A stretch of DNA of 64,000 bases, taken from Dehalococcoidia bacterium (GTDB lineage Bacteria; Chloroflexota; Dehalococcoidia; SM23-28-2; HRBIN24). The notes beneath the pieces were generated by a model. It was not told the DNA's origin. It was given only the letters and a program-made list of their open reading frames with translations, and searched no databases. The position numbers and the translations under genes are program-made. Numbering within the stretch: the first letter of the stretch is position 1; every line of letters begins with the position of its first letter. Location: the NCBI GenBank assembly GCA_025062275.1, contig JANXAP010000029.1, forward strand, positions 1 to 64,000, given 5' to 3'. Below are positions 24,958-34,200 of the stretch, in pieces.

Positions 24958-25623
24958 TCAGCCCAGGTGTCCCAGGAGCGCCCCTCCCAGGCCCCCGAAG
25001 CCTGCCATGTACCAGTCCTTGATGACCTTGCCTGCCAGCACCGCCAGGAAGAAGCGGGGCAGAGGCATAGCCACCGCGCCGGCCACCAGTCCTCCCATGT
25101 CGAAAAGCGGGTTGGGCACCACCGCCAGCAGGAACATGGTGACGGTGCCGTGCCGCTCCATCCAGCCCCGCAGGCGCCGGTAATGGGGGTGGTCTTCCAC
25201 CACGACGCGGCCGCTGTAGCCAGCCAGGTAGCCCGTCACCTCTCCCAGCGCTTCGCCCAGCCCGGCCACCAGCCCTACCCAGAAGAAGGCTGGCACGCCC
25301 AGAAAGTCGTGCAGGAAGGCGCCGCCCCCCACAACCGAAGCGGCGGCGGGGGAGGGCATGAAGATGGAGGCCGAGCCCAGCAGGTTGACCAGGAAGAGGC
25401 CGGCATAGCCGTAGCGCCGCAGGTCCTCACCGTCGCCTCCCAGGTAGAAAAAGGCTACCGTGAAGGCCGTCACCAGCAGGGCGATGGCCACCAGCAGCAG
25501 GTATTCGAGGCGAAGCAAGCGACGGCGGGCCAGCCCTGCGGTGTCCTTGGCGCCCTCCGCCCTCTCCATCACGTCATGGGGGCGAGAGGTCAAGCCCCTC
25601 GCCCCCAAAGGGTGCTGGTGCAA
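24958..25623 (-). CDS. DedA/VTT (SNARE-associated) family membrane protein under a c-di-AMP riboswitch
   Basis: A 221-residue membrane protein of the VTT/DedA superfamily. Hydrophobic helices lie at about 42-62 and 72-90, followed by re-entrant glycine-rich stretches (GLVAGLGEALGEVTGYLAGY) and C-terminal helices ending in KVIKDWYMAGFGG. Relatives move lipid carriers across the membrane or affect ion balance. The start chosen is TTG 25623, with GGAAGGAGAGGG 6 bases upstream directly after the riboswitch. ATG 25569 is possible but has no ribosome site. A 9 bp GC hairpin (25578-25606) lies inside the first codons. Cyclic-di-AMP control points to a role in envelope or osmotic balance. Confidence 0.8.
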   Translation of the reverse strand: MHQHPLGARGLTSRPHDVMERAEGAKDTAGLARRRLLRLEYLLLVAIALLVTAFTVAFFYLGGDGEDLRRYGYAGLFLVNLLGSASIFMPSPAAASVVGGGAFLHDFLGVPAFFWVGLVAGLGEALGEVTGYLAGYSGRVVVEDHPHYRRLRGWMERHGTVTMFLLAVVPNPLFDMGGLVAGAVAMPLPRFFLAVLAGKVIKDWYMAGFGGLGGALLGHLG

Positions 25624-25639
25624 GGCCCTCTCCTTCCTA

Positions 25640-25755
25640 CGCCTACGGGGTTAGCTGACGGGTTCGGCCGAAGGAGCTAGCCTAGTCGCCCCTGAGGGCG
25701 ACATTCACCCCAGAAGCTGGGTCCCCCGCTCCGTCCCCTCGGGACGGACTCGGCG
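25640..25755 (-). ncRNA. ydaO-yuaA type cyclic-di-AMP riboswitch
   Basis: Read on the minus strand, the region begins CGCCGAGTCCGTCCC and contains the conserved core GGGGGACCCA, then GGGGTGAAT. It ends with CCGAACCCGTCAGCTAACC and CGTAGGCG. These are the hallmark strings of the c-di-AMP (ydaO) riboswitch, including the closing P1 pair CGCC/GGCG. The ribosome site of the DedA/VTT gene follows the 3' arm at once, so ligand binding probably acts on translation or early termination. No other gene is downstream on this strand within reach. Confidence 0.9.
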
Positions 25756-25777
25756 AAATATTGGCCTGTCGAGGGCC

Positions 25778-25807
25778 AGCTTACGGCCTGACCCCCCTCG
25801 TTGTCAA
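25778..25807 (-). promoter_or_regulatory. promoter of the riboswitch transcript
   Basis: TTGACA (25807-25802, minus strand), an 18-base spacer and TAAGCT (25783-25778). Transcription would start about 15 bases before the riboswitch. The -35 is perfect and the -10 weak. Confidence 0.45.
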
Positions 25808-25878
25808 CGGCTTCTCCCACTCTATCCACACCTTTTCCAGGGGGGTGGCGGGGCGTGGTAAATCCCTGGCGGGCCGTG

Positions 25879-25884
25879 TATAAT
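25879..25884 (+). promoter_or_regulatory. -10 box for the moxR operon
   Basis: TATAAT lies 76 bases before the GTG of the MoxR gene, without a clear -35. With the riboswitch on the other strand it accounts for the 337-base gap 25624-25960. I see nothing else there. Confidence 0.45.
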
Positions 25885-25960
25885 CAAGGGCTACGCGGGA
25901 CTTATTGGGCAGCCCTATGATTAGGAGCTGGTTAAAACTGGGTGGCTAAGAGGAGGAGTC

Positions 25961-26914
25961 GTGGACGACGTTAGGGGCCTCGCCCTGCGCATCATCGAAA
26001 ACATGGAGCGGGTGATGGTGGGCAAGCGCCAGGAGGTGGAGCTGGCCGTCATCGCCCTCATGTGCGGAGGTCACCTGCTCATCGAAGACGTGCCAGGCGT
26101 GGGCAAGACCATGCTGGCCCGCAGCCTGGCCCGCTCCACAGGCTGCAGCTTCCGCCGCATTCAGTTCACGCCCGACCTGCTGCCCTCCGACGTCACCGGC
26201 GCTGCCGTCTACAACCAGAAGACGGGCGACTTCGAGTTCCGTCCCGGCCCCATCATGGCCCAGATAGTGCTGGCCGACGAGATCAACCGCGCGACTCCCA
26301 AGACCCAGTCTGCACTGCTGGAGGCCATGGAGGAGCGCCAGGTGACGGTCGACGGCGTGAGCCGCCCCCTGCCCCGACCTTTCATGGTGCTCGCCACCCA
26401 GAACCCCATCGAATACGAGGGCACCTTTCCTCTGCCTGAGGCCCAGCTGGACCGCTTCTTCATGCGGGTGCACCTGGGCTATCCCTCCCCCCATGAAGAA
26501 GTGACCATTATGGAGCGTCAGATGCTCTCCCATCCCATCGAGGAGCTGGCGCCCGTGTGCGGGCCGGATGACATACTGCGACTGCAGGAGGCGGTGCGGC
26601 AGGTGCGGGTGGACGGCCTCATCAAGCAGTACATCGCCGCAGTGGTGGACGCCACCCGCCGCCACGAGGCGGTATATCTGGGCGCGTCGCCCCGTGGCTC
26701 CCTGGCGCTCCAGAGGGGTTCCCAGGCCCGCGCCCTCCTGGACGGCCGCGATTTCGTCCTGCCCGACGACGTGAAGGCGCTGGCCTACCCCGTGCTGGGG
26801 CACCGCATCATCGTTAGCGCGGCCAGCCGGGTGAAGGGGGTCACGGCGCAACAGGTGGTGGAGGATTGTCTCGGCCGGCTGCACGTGCCCGGAGTTCGCG
26901 CCCGCGGCCCCTAG
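25961..26914 (+). CDS. MoxR-family AAA ATPase
   Basis: A 317-residue AAA+ chaperone-type ATPase. The Walker A motif is PGVGKT (45-50) and Walker B is VLADE (D106, E107). Sensor residues are in [13 protein letters not shown], and the MoxR-typical LPEAQLDRF follows. MoxR proteins activate partner proteins, often with von Willebrand or DUF58 proteins as encoded next. The GTG start follows AGGAGGAGTC. It is the first gene of the MoxR-DUF58-transglutaminase-like operon. Confidence 0.93.
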   Translation: MDDVRGLALRIIENMERVMVGKRQEVELAVIALMCGGHLLIEDVPGVGKTMLARSLARSTGCSFRRIQFTPDLLPSDVTGAAVYNQKTGDFEFRPGPIMAQIVLADEINRATPKTQSALLEAMEERQVTVDGVSRPLPRPFMVLATQNPIEYEGTFPLPEAQLDRFFMRVHLGYPSPHEEVTIMERQMLSHPIEELAPVCGPDDILRLQEAVRQVRVDGLIKQYIAAVVDATRRHEAVYLGASPRGSLALQRGSQARALLDGRDFVLPDDVKALAYPVLGHRIIVSAASRVKGVTAQQVVEDCLGRLHVPGVRARGP

Positions 26915-26925
26915 GCCGCCTCGCG

Positions 26926-28173
26926 ATGCGGCTGCGGGAGTCCCCCAACCTTACTATCGTCCTGGGGCTGGGGCTGGCCCTCCTCTTCCTGGGCTGGGCA
27001 TCGGGTTTCTGGGTCCTCATCCGTGCGTCCTATCTGCTGCTGGCGCTGGTGCCTATCGGCTGGCTGTGGGCCAGGGCTAATGTCAGGGGATTGAGGCTGG
27101 AGGTGCGCCGCGGTCCCGACCGCCTGCACGCCGGCGAACGGACCTTTTCGGACTTCCGCCTTCAGAACCTGAACGGCTACCCCAAGCTGTGGCTGGAGAT
27201 AGAGGAGCCCACCAACATGCCCGGGGTAGCCCCCAAGACGGTGACCTTCCTCACGGCCAACGGGGTCCGCACCTGGCGACACGAGGTGCTGTGCCGGCGT
27301 CGGGGGCGCTACACCTTCGGGCCGATAGCAGTGAGCAGCGGCGACCCCTTCGGGCTGTTTCGTCGACGCCACGTCTTCGGCCACAGATGGGAGGTGCTGG
27401 TCTTTCCGGCACCGGTGGAGCTGCCCTACTTCTGGCTGCCACCGGCCCAGCTCTCGGGAGAAGGCGACCGCAGCCGTCCCACCCCCTACATCACCCCCAC
27501 TGCCTCGGGGGTGCGGGAGTATTACCCCGGCGACGCTTTCAGCCGCATCCACTGGCTGACCACCGCCCGGCTCCGACGGCTGATGGTGAAGACGTTCGAC
27601 TTCACGCCCACCAGCGACGTGTGGCTGGTGCTGGACCTGGAGGCGGCCGTACATGCCGGCGAGGGCGACGAGAGCACGCAGGAGTACATGGTGACGGCGG
27701 CCTGCTCCCTGGCCCACCGCCTGCTGGGGCACGACCTGCGGGTGGGCTTCCTGGCCCAGGGCGAGAAGCCCTATATCTTCCCGCCCTCCCGGGGCCCGCA
27801 GCAGTACGAGCGGATCATGGAGGCCCTGGCGGAGCTACAGGCCAACGGCTACACGCCCCTGGGGCAGGTGCTGCTGTCCCACGAGCGTTCCTTTGGCCGC
27901 CATACCACCGTCATTGTCATTACTCCTTCGCCGGAGGAGGGTTGGGTGGCAGCGGTGCAGGCCCTGGCCCAGAGAGGCGTGCAGGCGGCGGTGGTGTTGC
28001 TGGACGCAGGCACCTTCGGCGGCCGGGAGGCGTCCCTCCTGTCCTTCAGTGCCCTGGCGGCCCACGACATCCTGACCTATCTGGTGCGGCGCGGCGACGA
28101 CCTGTCCCTGGCCCTGGGGCCTTCGGGGGCCAGTTCGGCCTACTGGCTGCACCGCACAGGAAGCGAGAGGTGA
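26926..28173 (+). CDS. DUF58 domain protein
   Basis: With ATG 26926 this is 415 residues, starting 11 bases after the moxR stop. Two membrane helices (about 8-28 and 32-52) are followed by a beta-rich segment and then the DUF58 signature GVREYYPGDAFSRIHW (about residues 193-208). A von Willebrand-like fold follows, starting VWLVLDLE. DUF58 proteins are usual partners of MoxR ATPases; their action at the envelope is not established. Confidence 0.9.
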   Translation: MRLRESPNLTIVLGLGLALLFLGWASGFWVLIRASYLLLALVPIGWLWARANVRGLRLEVRRGPDRLHAGERTFSDFRLQNLNGYPKLWLEIEEPTNMPGVAPKTVTFLTANGVRTWRHEVLCRRRGRYTFGPIAVSSGDPFGLFRRRHVFGHRWEVLVFPAPVELPYFWLPPAQLSGEGDRSRPTPYITPTASGVREYYPGDAFSRIHWLTTARLRRLMVKTFDFTPTSDVWLVLDLEAAVHAGEGDESTQEYMVTAACSLAHRLLGHDLRVGFLAQGEKPYIFPPSRGPQQYERIMEALAELQANGYTPLGQVLLSHERSFGRHTTVIVITPSPEEGWVAAVQALAQRGVQAAVVLLDAGTFGGREASLLSFSALAAHDILTYLVRRGDDLSLALGPSGASSAYWLHRTGSER

Positions 28174-28177
28174 CGGG

Positions 28178-30715
28178 ATGACGACCGCCGCCCCCGCCCT
28201 GGCGCTGGAGCCCCTGCGCTGGCTGTGGCGTCGCCTGCCCAACTGGGAGGACTGGCTGACCCTGGGGCTTTCCTTCCTGGCCTTCCTGAGCGTGGCCTGG
28301 AGCATACAGCACGCCCGCTGGTCCGACGTCATGCCCAACCTGGTGCTGTTGGGGCTGGGCGGCCTGCTGGCGGGGATGCTGGTGGCCAAGCTACCCCTGA
28401 AAGGTGAGGCTGGGTTCTCGTTGGGCCTCATCCTCTGTCTTCTGTCCACGTTCCTGCAGTCCCTGTTTCTGGTGAGGGGCGACGGGTTCTCGGACAAGGT
28501 GGACGCCCTGTATCTGCGGTTCCAGACCTTCTTCGACATCGCCATCGGTGGAGGCATCAGCAACGACGTGCTGCCTTTCGCCGTCCTGGTGGCTGGCCTG
28601 GCCTGGGCCGGGGCCTTCGTCTTCGGCTACTGTCTGTTCCGCTGGAGCCTGCCCTGGCCGGGGCTTCTGCTGGGAGGGATCACCCTCTTCATAAACTTTG
28701 TCGTCCTGAACCGGGGCGTCCTGGCGGCGTTTCTCTTGTACGCCATCACCGGGCTTTTGCTGGTAGCGCGGGCCAACCTGGCCCGTCATCAGGCCCTGTG
28801 GCGGCAGGAGGGGGTTTCGTATCCCTCGCTCCTGGGGCTGAGCGTGCTGCACGTGAGCTTCTGGGCCGTCCTGGTGGTGCTGATGCTTGCCTGGACGGTC
28901 CCGGCCAATTACGGGCGGCCGCTGGGCACCCTGTGGGGCAAGGTGGCGGGACCATTCCAGGAGCTGGCCCAGGACTGGTCTCGCCTGGTGGGCCCTTTGC
29001 GGGGTGGGCAGCTGCTGTCCAGCGCCGACCTGGGCGATTTCCTGCCCTTGAGGGGGCGGTTCCCCCTGCCGCTCCGCGGCGACCTGGCCACGGTGCGTAC
29101 CCTGCAGCGCCTGGAGCCCAGCGCCATCATCCTGCGCGCGGCTATATATAACGACTACACATCGGGCGGCTGGCGTTCCGGCGGGGATGTAGAGATGGGC
29201 TGGCCCTTCCCGGAGCCCAGCAGCCCCCAGGCCGCTCAACAGCAGGTGCGCCGTACCCTCAACCTGGACCCCTTGGTGGTGCAGGTGACCATGGAGGCCT
29301 CCAGCCCCATCAGCTCCCTTCTGCTGGTGCCCGGCCGCCCCCTGCCTGTGGGAGTGGTCTCCGATTTCGACGTGCGGGCGCGGCTGCCGGAGGGAGCCGT
29401 CCTGAGGGTAGACCTGGGATCCGCCCCACCGGCCGGAAATCAGGAGCAGCAACAGGCGCGTCAGGCGGTGGACGCCGCTCTGCGCCAGCTGGGCGGGCCG
29501 GCACCCAGCGACGAAGCCCTGCGTCGGGCGCTGCTGGACCGGGGATGGGTGATGGTCCAGGCAGAAAGGGCGCAGGGGGGCAGGGTGCGCCGCGTCGACC
29601 TAGTTTCCATGGCCTCCTTCCTGGACAACGCCGTGCTGGCCCCCGGCGACCGTCTCCAGCAAGGGCAGGCCTACTGGACGGCCGGCGTCTTGCCAGTGGC
29701 CACCGCTGACACGCTGGTGGCGGCCCCCACCACCTACCCGCAGTGGCTACAGGACGTCTATCTATCGCTGCCGGATGACCTGCCGGAGCGCGTGCGACGC
29801 CTGGCCCAGCAGATAACGGCCAGCGCCCCTACCCCCTATGACAAGGTGCGGGCCATCGAGACCCTCCTCAGCACGTACCCGGTAGACCAGAGTCAGCCCG
29901 GCCCGCCCGCTGGCCGCGACCCGGTGGACTATTTCCTGTTCGAGTCCCGCCGCGGCTCGCCGGAGTATCACGCTTCGGCCATGGTTGTGCTGCTACGGGC
30001 AGCAGGGGTTCCCGCCAGACTGGTAGTGGGCGTCGTCCTGACCCCTAACGACTTCGTGCCCGACCTGGGGGCCTACAGGGTCAGCGCACGGAACGCCTAT
30101 GCCTGGCCGGAGGTCTACTTCCCGGGGGCGGGCTGGCTCCCCTTCAGCCCCGTCCCCCGGGGGCAGTTGCCCTTCAATTTCCCCTATCAGTACGGGCCCC
30201 AGTCGCCGCTTCTGCCCACCACGCCCATAGAGCCGGGCATCGATCCCTTCGGGCTGAGCGGCCTGCTCCCGCCGGAAGAGTTCCAGGCGCCCGAGGAGCC
30301 GCCTCCGCCGTCGGCGCAGGTGCAGACGGAGCGCGACTGGACCTGGCTGTGGGCGCTCCTGGGGTCGCTGGGCGGCCTGGCCTTGCTGGCAGGCACGTTG
30401 CGACTGGCCTGGGAACTGCCTCTGGGCAACCTCCCCTATCCTCTGCGACTGTGGGAGAAGACAGTGCGACTGGCCAACCTGGCCGCCCTGGGCCCCCGCA
30501 CCGGCGAGACCCCACGGGAGTTCGCCCAGAGGCTCTATCGACGCACGCGACTGCGGGACCTGCCGCTGATGGCCGAGGTCTACGGTCGCGCCCGCTACGG
30601 CGGGCCGCCTCCCTCCGACGAGGAGCGCCAGAAGCTCAGGGAGCTTTGGCCCCAACTACGCTGGTCGCTGCTACAAGAGGTTCTGCGGAGGCCATGGCGC
30701 CGCACGTGGGAGTGA
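28178..30715 (+). CDS. transglutaminase-like membrane protein (TgpA type) with a lost catalytic triad
   Basis: An 845-residue protein with several N-terminal membrane helices (about residues 20-250, DUF3488-like), a large outside part, a transglutaminase-like core (about 545-665), one more helix (about 720-742) and a cytoplasmic tail like DUF4129. The core keeps the fold (ASAMVVLLRAAGVPARLVVGV), but all three catalytic positions differ: Pro595 where Cys is expected (GSPEYHAS), Tyr641 where His is expected (NAYAWPEVYF) and Ser657 where Asp or Glu is expected (LPFSPVP). It is therefore probably a binding or structural protein. It is third in the MoxR-DUF58 operon, the standard context. Confidence 0.88.
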   Translation: MTTAAPALALEPLRWLWRRLPNWEDWLTLGLSFLAFLSVAWSIQHARWSDVMPNLVLLGLGGLLAGMLVAKLPLKGEAGFSLGLILCLLSTFLQSLFLVRGDGFSDKVDALYLRFQTFFDIAIGGGISNDVLPFAVLVAGLAWAGAFVFGYCLFRWSLPWPGLLLGGITLFINFVVLNRGVLAAFLLYAITGLLLVARANLARHQALWRQEGVSYPSLLGLSVLHVSFWAVLVVLMLAWTVPANYGRPLGTLWGKVAGPFQELAQDWSRLVGPLRGGQLLSSADLGDFLPLRGRFPLPLRGDLATVRTLQRLEPSAIILRAAIYNDYTSGGWRSGGDVEMGWPFPEPSSPQAAQQQVRRTLNLDPLVVQVTMEASSPISSLLLVPGRPLPVGVVSDFDVRARLPEGAVLRVDLGSAPPAGNQEQQQARQAVDAALRQLGGPAPSDEALRRALLDRGWVMVQAERAQGGRVRRVDLVSMASFLDNAVLAPGDRLQQGQAYWTAGVLPVATADTLVAAPTTYPQWLQDVYLSLPDDLPERVRRLAQQITASAPTPYDKVRAIETLLSTYPVDQSQPGPPAGRDPVDYFLFESRRGSPEYHASAMVVLLRAAGVPARLVVGVVLTPNDFVPDLGAYRVSARNAYAWPEVYFPGAGWLPFSPVPRGQLPFNFPYQYGPQSPLLPTTPIEPGIDPFGLSGLLPPEEFQAPEEPPPPSAQVQTERDWTWLWALLGSLGGLALLAGTLRLAWELPLGNLPYPLRLWEKTVRLANLAALGPRTGETPREFAQRLYRRTRLRDLPLMAEVYGRARYGGPPPSDEERQKLRELWPQLRWSLLQEVLRRPWRRTWE

Positions 30716-30717
30716 AG

Positions 30718-31281
30718 ATGGAGCGCAACACGAGAAGGCATACAGCGCAAGAAGCCCTCTCCTACACCCTCGTGGACACGGCTCTGGGGTGGATCGGACT
30801 GGTCTTCTCACCACGAGGCCTGCGGGCCGTGACGCTGCCGAGGGCATCGCGACACGAGGCGGAGGCGGAGGTGAAGGCCCTGGGGGCGCACCGCCCCGCC
30901 AGCACACCGCTGGCGGAGGAGGCAGCCCGACGCCTCCAGGACTACGCCCGTGGCCTGCCCGTGTCCTTCGACGATTTGCCCCTGGACTGGAATGGCCTGC
31001 CTCCCTTCCAGCGAGCTGTCCTGCAGGCGCTGGCACGTCTGCCCCGAGGCCGGGTGATCACCTACGGCGAGCTAGCACGCCTGGTAGGCAGGCCCCGGGC
31101 AGCGCGAGCGGTGGGACGGGCGATGGCCACCAACCCCCTTCCCATCGTGGTGCCGTGCCACAGGGTGATAGGCGCCGACGGCTCCCTCACCGGCTACGGC
31201 GGCGGCCTGGAGATGAAGGCCCGTCTGCTGCAGTTAGAAGGCTGTGTCGCAGTGGGTGGCCGGCGCGGCCTCAGGCGGTAG
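30718..31281 (+). CDS. ogt: methylated-DNA--protein-cysteine methyltransferase
   Basis: A 187-residue suicide DNA repair protein that takes alkyl groups from O6-alkylguanine. The helix-turn-helix part includes RGRVITYGELARLVGRP (110-126), and the acceptor Cys147 is in IVVPCHRVIG. ATG 30718 lies 2 bases after the preceding stop. The last 11 bases overlap the end of the convergent dnaE. Confidence 0.95.
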   Translation: MERNTRRHTAQEALSYTLVDTALGWIGLVFSPRGLRAVTLPRASRHEAEAEVKALGAHRPASTPLAEEAARRLQDYARGLPVSFDDLPLDWNGLPPFQRAVLQALARLPRGRVITYGELARLVGRPRAARAVGRAMATNPLPIVVPCHRVIGADGSLTGYGGGLEMKARLLQLEGCVAVGGRRGLRR

Positions 31282-34200
31282 CCCGCAGCGCCTCTACCCT
31301 GCCCCACGCCCCCACCGCCGACCGCAATCGCGATAGCAGCTCGGGGCAGACCCGAGCCCGCGGCAAGGCCAGGTCTATCTCCTCCCCGTCTTGCTGGCGG
31401 ATGGACAGGGTCACGGCGTCCTCGCCCGGAAAGTCGCGCAGGAGCATGATGACCTGACGCAACCGCTCCTGGTCGGCCTGGGTATCGTCCGTCTCCTGCA
31501 ACAGGATGCGGAGGGTCGTGCCTGGCCGCGACAGGGGCCGCCGTTTGGGCTGGGCGGCGGGCGGAGGGTCGTCGGCCGGCGAAGGAGTGGGAGCGACGGC
31601 CGCCCTCTGGGGGGTGAGGCCCAGCTCGGCAGGATCAAACTCACCCTCTCGCCACAGGGCGGCCCTCTGGACGCTGAGCTGGAGCCTCTCCTCGCCCCGC
31701 TCGCGAGCGCGAACCTTGGCCACAACGATGTTGCCGTGCTTCCACAGGTTCTTCGTCTGGTCGTAGACGTCGGGCCAGACGGTCACCTCGGCCGAGCCGG
31801 ACATGTCCTCCAGCTCCACCGCGCAGAAGGCGCGCCCGTCCCTGGTGACCAGGGTGCGCGTGTGGGCCACGAAGCCGGCCAGCACCAGCTCGCGGCCGGC
31901 CATGTCAGGCGTCAGGTGGGCCAGCGGACAGGAGAGGTAAGGCGCCAGCTCCTGGGCGGCGCGGCTGAAGGGGTGCTCGGAAACGTAGATGCCCAGCAGC
32001 TCCTTCTCCCAGGCCAGCTTGCGTGCCTGGGGCACGGGCACCTCCTCCAGGGGCAGGTCCTCCAGGCCTGCCTGCTGGGCGCCCATCAGGTCGAACAGGC
32101 TGGCCTGACCGGCTTCCCGCACCTTCTGGGCTCGCTGGGCGAGCGCCACCAGTCGGTCAAGGTTGGCCAGAACGGTGCCGCGGCTACGGCCCAGGGAGTC
32201 GAAAGCGCCAGCCTTGGCCATGCTCTCCAGTGCCCGCTTGTTGAGGGCGGCGACAGGGACGCGGCGGAAGAAGTCCTCCAGGCTCTGGAAAGGGCCGCCC
32301 GCCTGTCGCGTCGCCACGATCTCCTCCGCCACCCCTTCGCCTACGTTCTTGATGTTGGCCAGACCGAAACGGATGGCCCAGCGGCCGTCGTGCTCCTCCA
32401 GGCTGAAGTTGACACTGCTGCGGTTGACGTCCGGCGGCAGGACGCTGATGCCCAGGCGCACGCATTCAGCGTAGGCCTCGGCCACGCGCTGGGTGGGGTC
32501 GGGGCGGCGCTGGGCCATCTGCAGCACAGCTGTCATGTACTCCTCGGGGTAGTTGGCCTTGAGATAGGCGGTGTAATAGGCGATGCGTGCGTAGGAGACT
32601 GCGTGGGCCTTGTTGAAGGCGTAGCCGGCGAAAGGCTCGATCAGGTCGAAGATGGTCCTCGCCGTCTCGCGCGAGTAGCCCCGGGCCACTGCCCCCTGGA
32701 TGAACCGCTCCCGTTCCGCTTCCATCAGGGAGCGGATCTTCTTGCCCATCGCCTTGCGCATCAAATCGGCCTCGCCCAGGCTGTAGCCGGCGAACTTCTG
32801 GGCGATGAGCAGCACCTGGTCCTGGTAGACGATGACGCCATAGGTCTCGTCCAGGATCTCGGCCAGGTCGGGATGCGGGTAGCGAATGGGCTCCAGGCCA
32901 TGCTTGGCGCGGATGTAGGTCGGGATGTGCTGCATGGGGCCTGGGCGGTACAGGGCGACCATGGCGGCCAAGTCGCGAATGGACGTGGGCTTCAGCTCCT
33001 GGATGTAGCGCCGCATGCCCGCCGACTCCAACTGGAAGACGCCGAAGGTCTCTCCCCGCGACAGCATCTCGTAAGTCCTGGCATCGCCGTCGGGCAGGCT
33101 GTCCAGGTCTATCTCGATGCCTCGGGTCTGGCGGATCAGGTCCAGGGCGATGCGCAGGATGGTGAGGTTGGCCAGCCCCAGGAAGTCCATCTTCAGCAGG
33201 CCCAGCTCGGCCACGTCCTCCATGGCGTACTGGGTGGTGGGCAGGGCATCGCTCTGGTCGCGGGCCGAGGGCGGCCGCTGCAGGGGCAGATAGTTGGTGA
33301 GGGGCTCGGGGGCGATGACGATGCCTGCGGCGTGGGTGGACGCATGGCGGGCCACCCCTTCCAGGGCGCGGGCGGTGTCCACCAGCCGCCTGACTTGGGG
33401 GTCGTCCTCGTATGCCTGGCGAAGCTGAGGGCTCTCCTCCAGCGCTCGGTCGATGGTCATGGGGCCGAAGGAAGGCGGAAGGGTAGGCACCATGCGCACT
33501 ACCCTGTCCACATCGGCGTAGCTCCAGCCCAGGGCGCGCCCGACGTCCCTCAAGGAGGCCTTGGCGCCCAGGGTGCCGAAGGTGATGATCTGGGCCACCC
33601 GGTCGGCCCCGTACTTCTGGGCGGCGTAGCGGATCATCTCGTCGCGACGGTCCTCGGCAAAGTCCAGGTCGACGTCGGGCATCTCCCGGCGCTGGTCGTG
33701 GATGAACCGCTCGAAAACCAGGCGGTGTTCGATGGGGTCGATGTCCGTAACCCCCAGGCAGTAGAGGACGACCGAGGCCGCGGCAGAGCCTCTGACGCCC
33801 ATGAAGATGCCTCGCTCGCGGGCGTAGCGGGCGATGTCGTAGACCACCAGGATATAGTTGGTGAAGCCGGTGCGGCGGATGACGTCCAGCTCGTATTCCA
33901 GGCGCCGACGGGCAGCCTGTTTGTCGCGACCATAGCGCTGCTCCAGCCCCTGGTAGCACAGACGGGCCAGGTGTTCTTCGGCGGTGATACCCGGAGGAAC
34001 ATCGGCCGGGGGGATGTGCAGCTGGCCGAACTCCAGCTCCAGGTCGCACAGCTCGGCGATGCGCCAGGTGTTATCGATGGCTTCGGGCAGGTCGGGGAAC
34101 AGCTGGCGCATCTCCTCTTCAGACTTCACGTAGTAGGACGAGGGGTCGCCGCCCATACGCATACGACCCTCCTCGTCCAGCGTGCTGCCGGTGCTGATGC

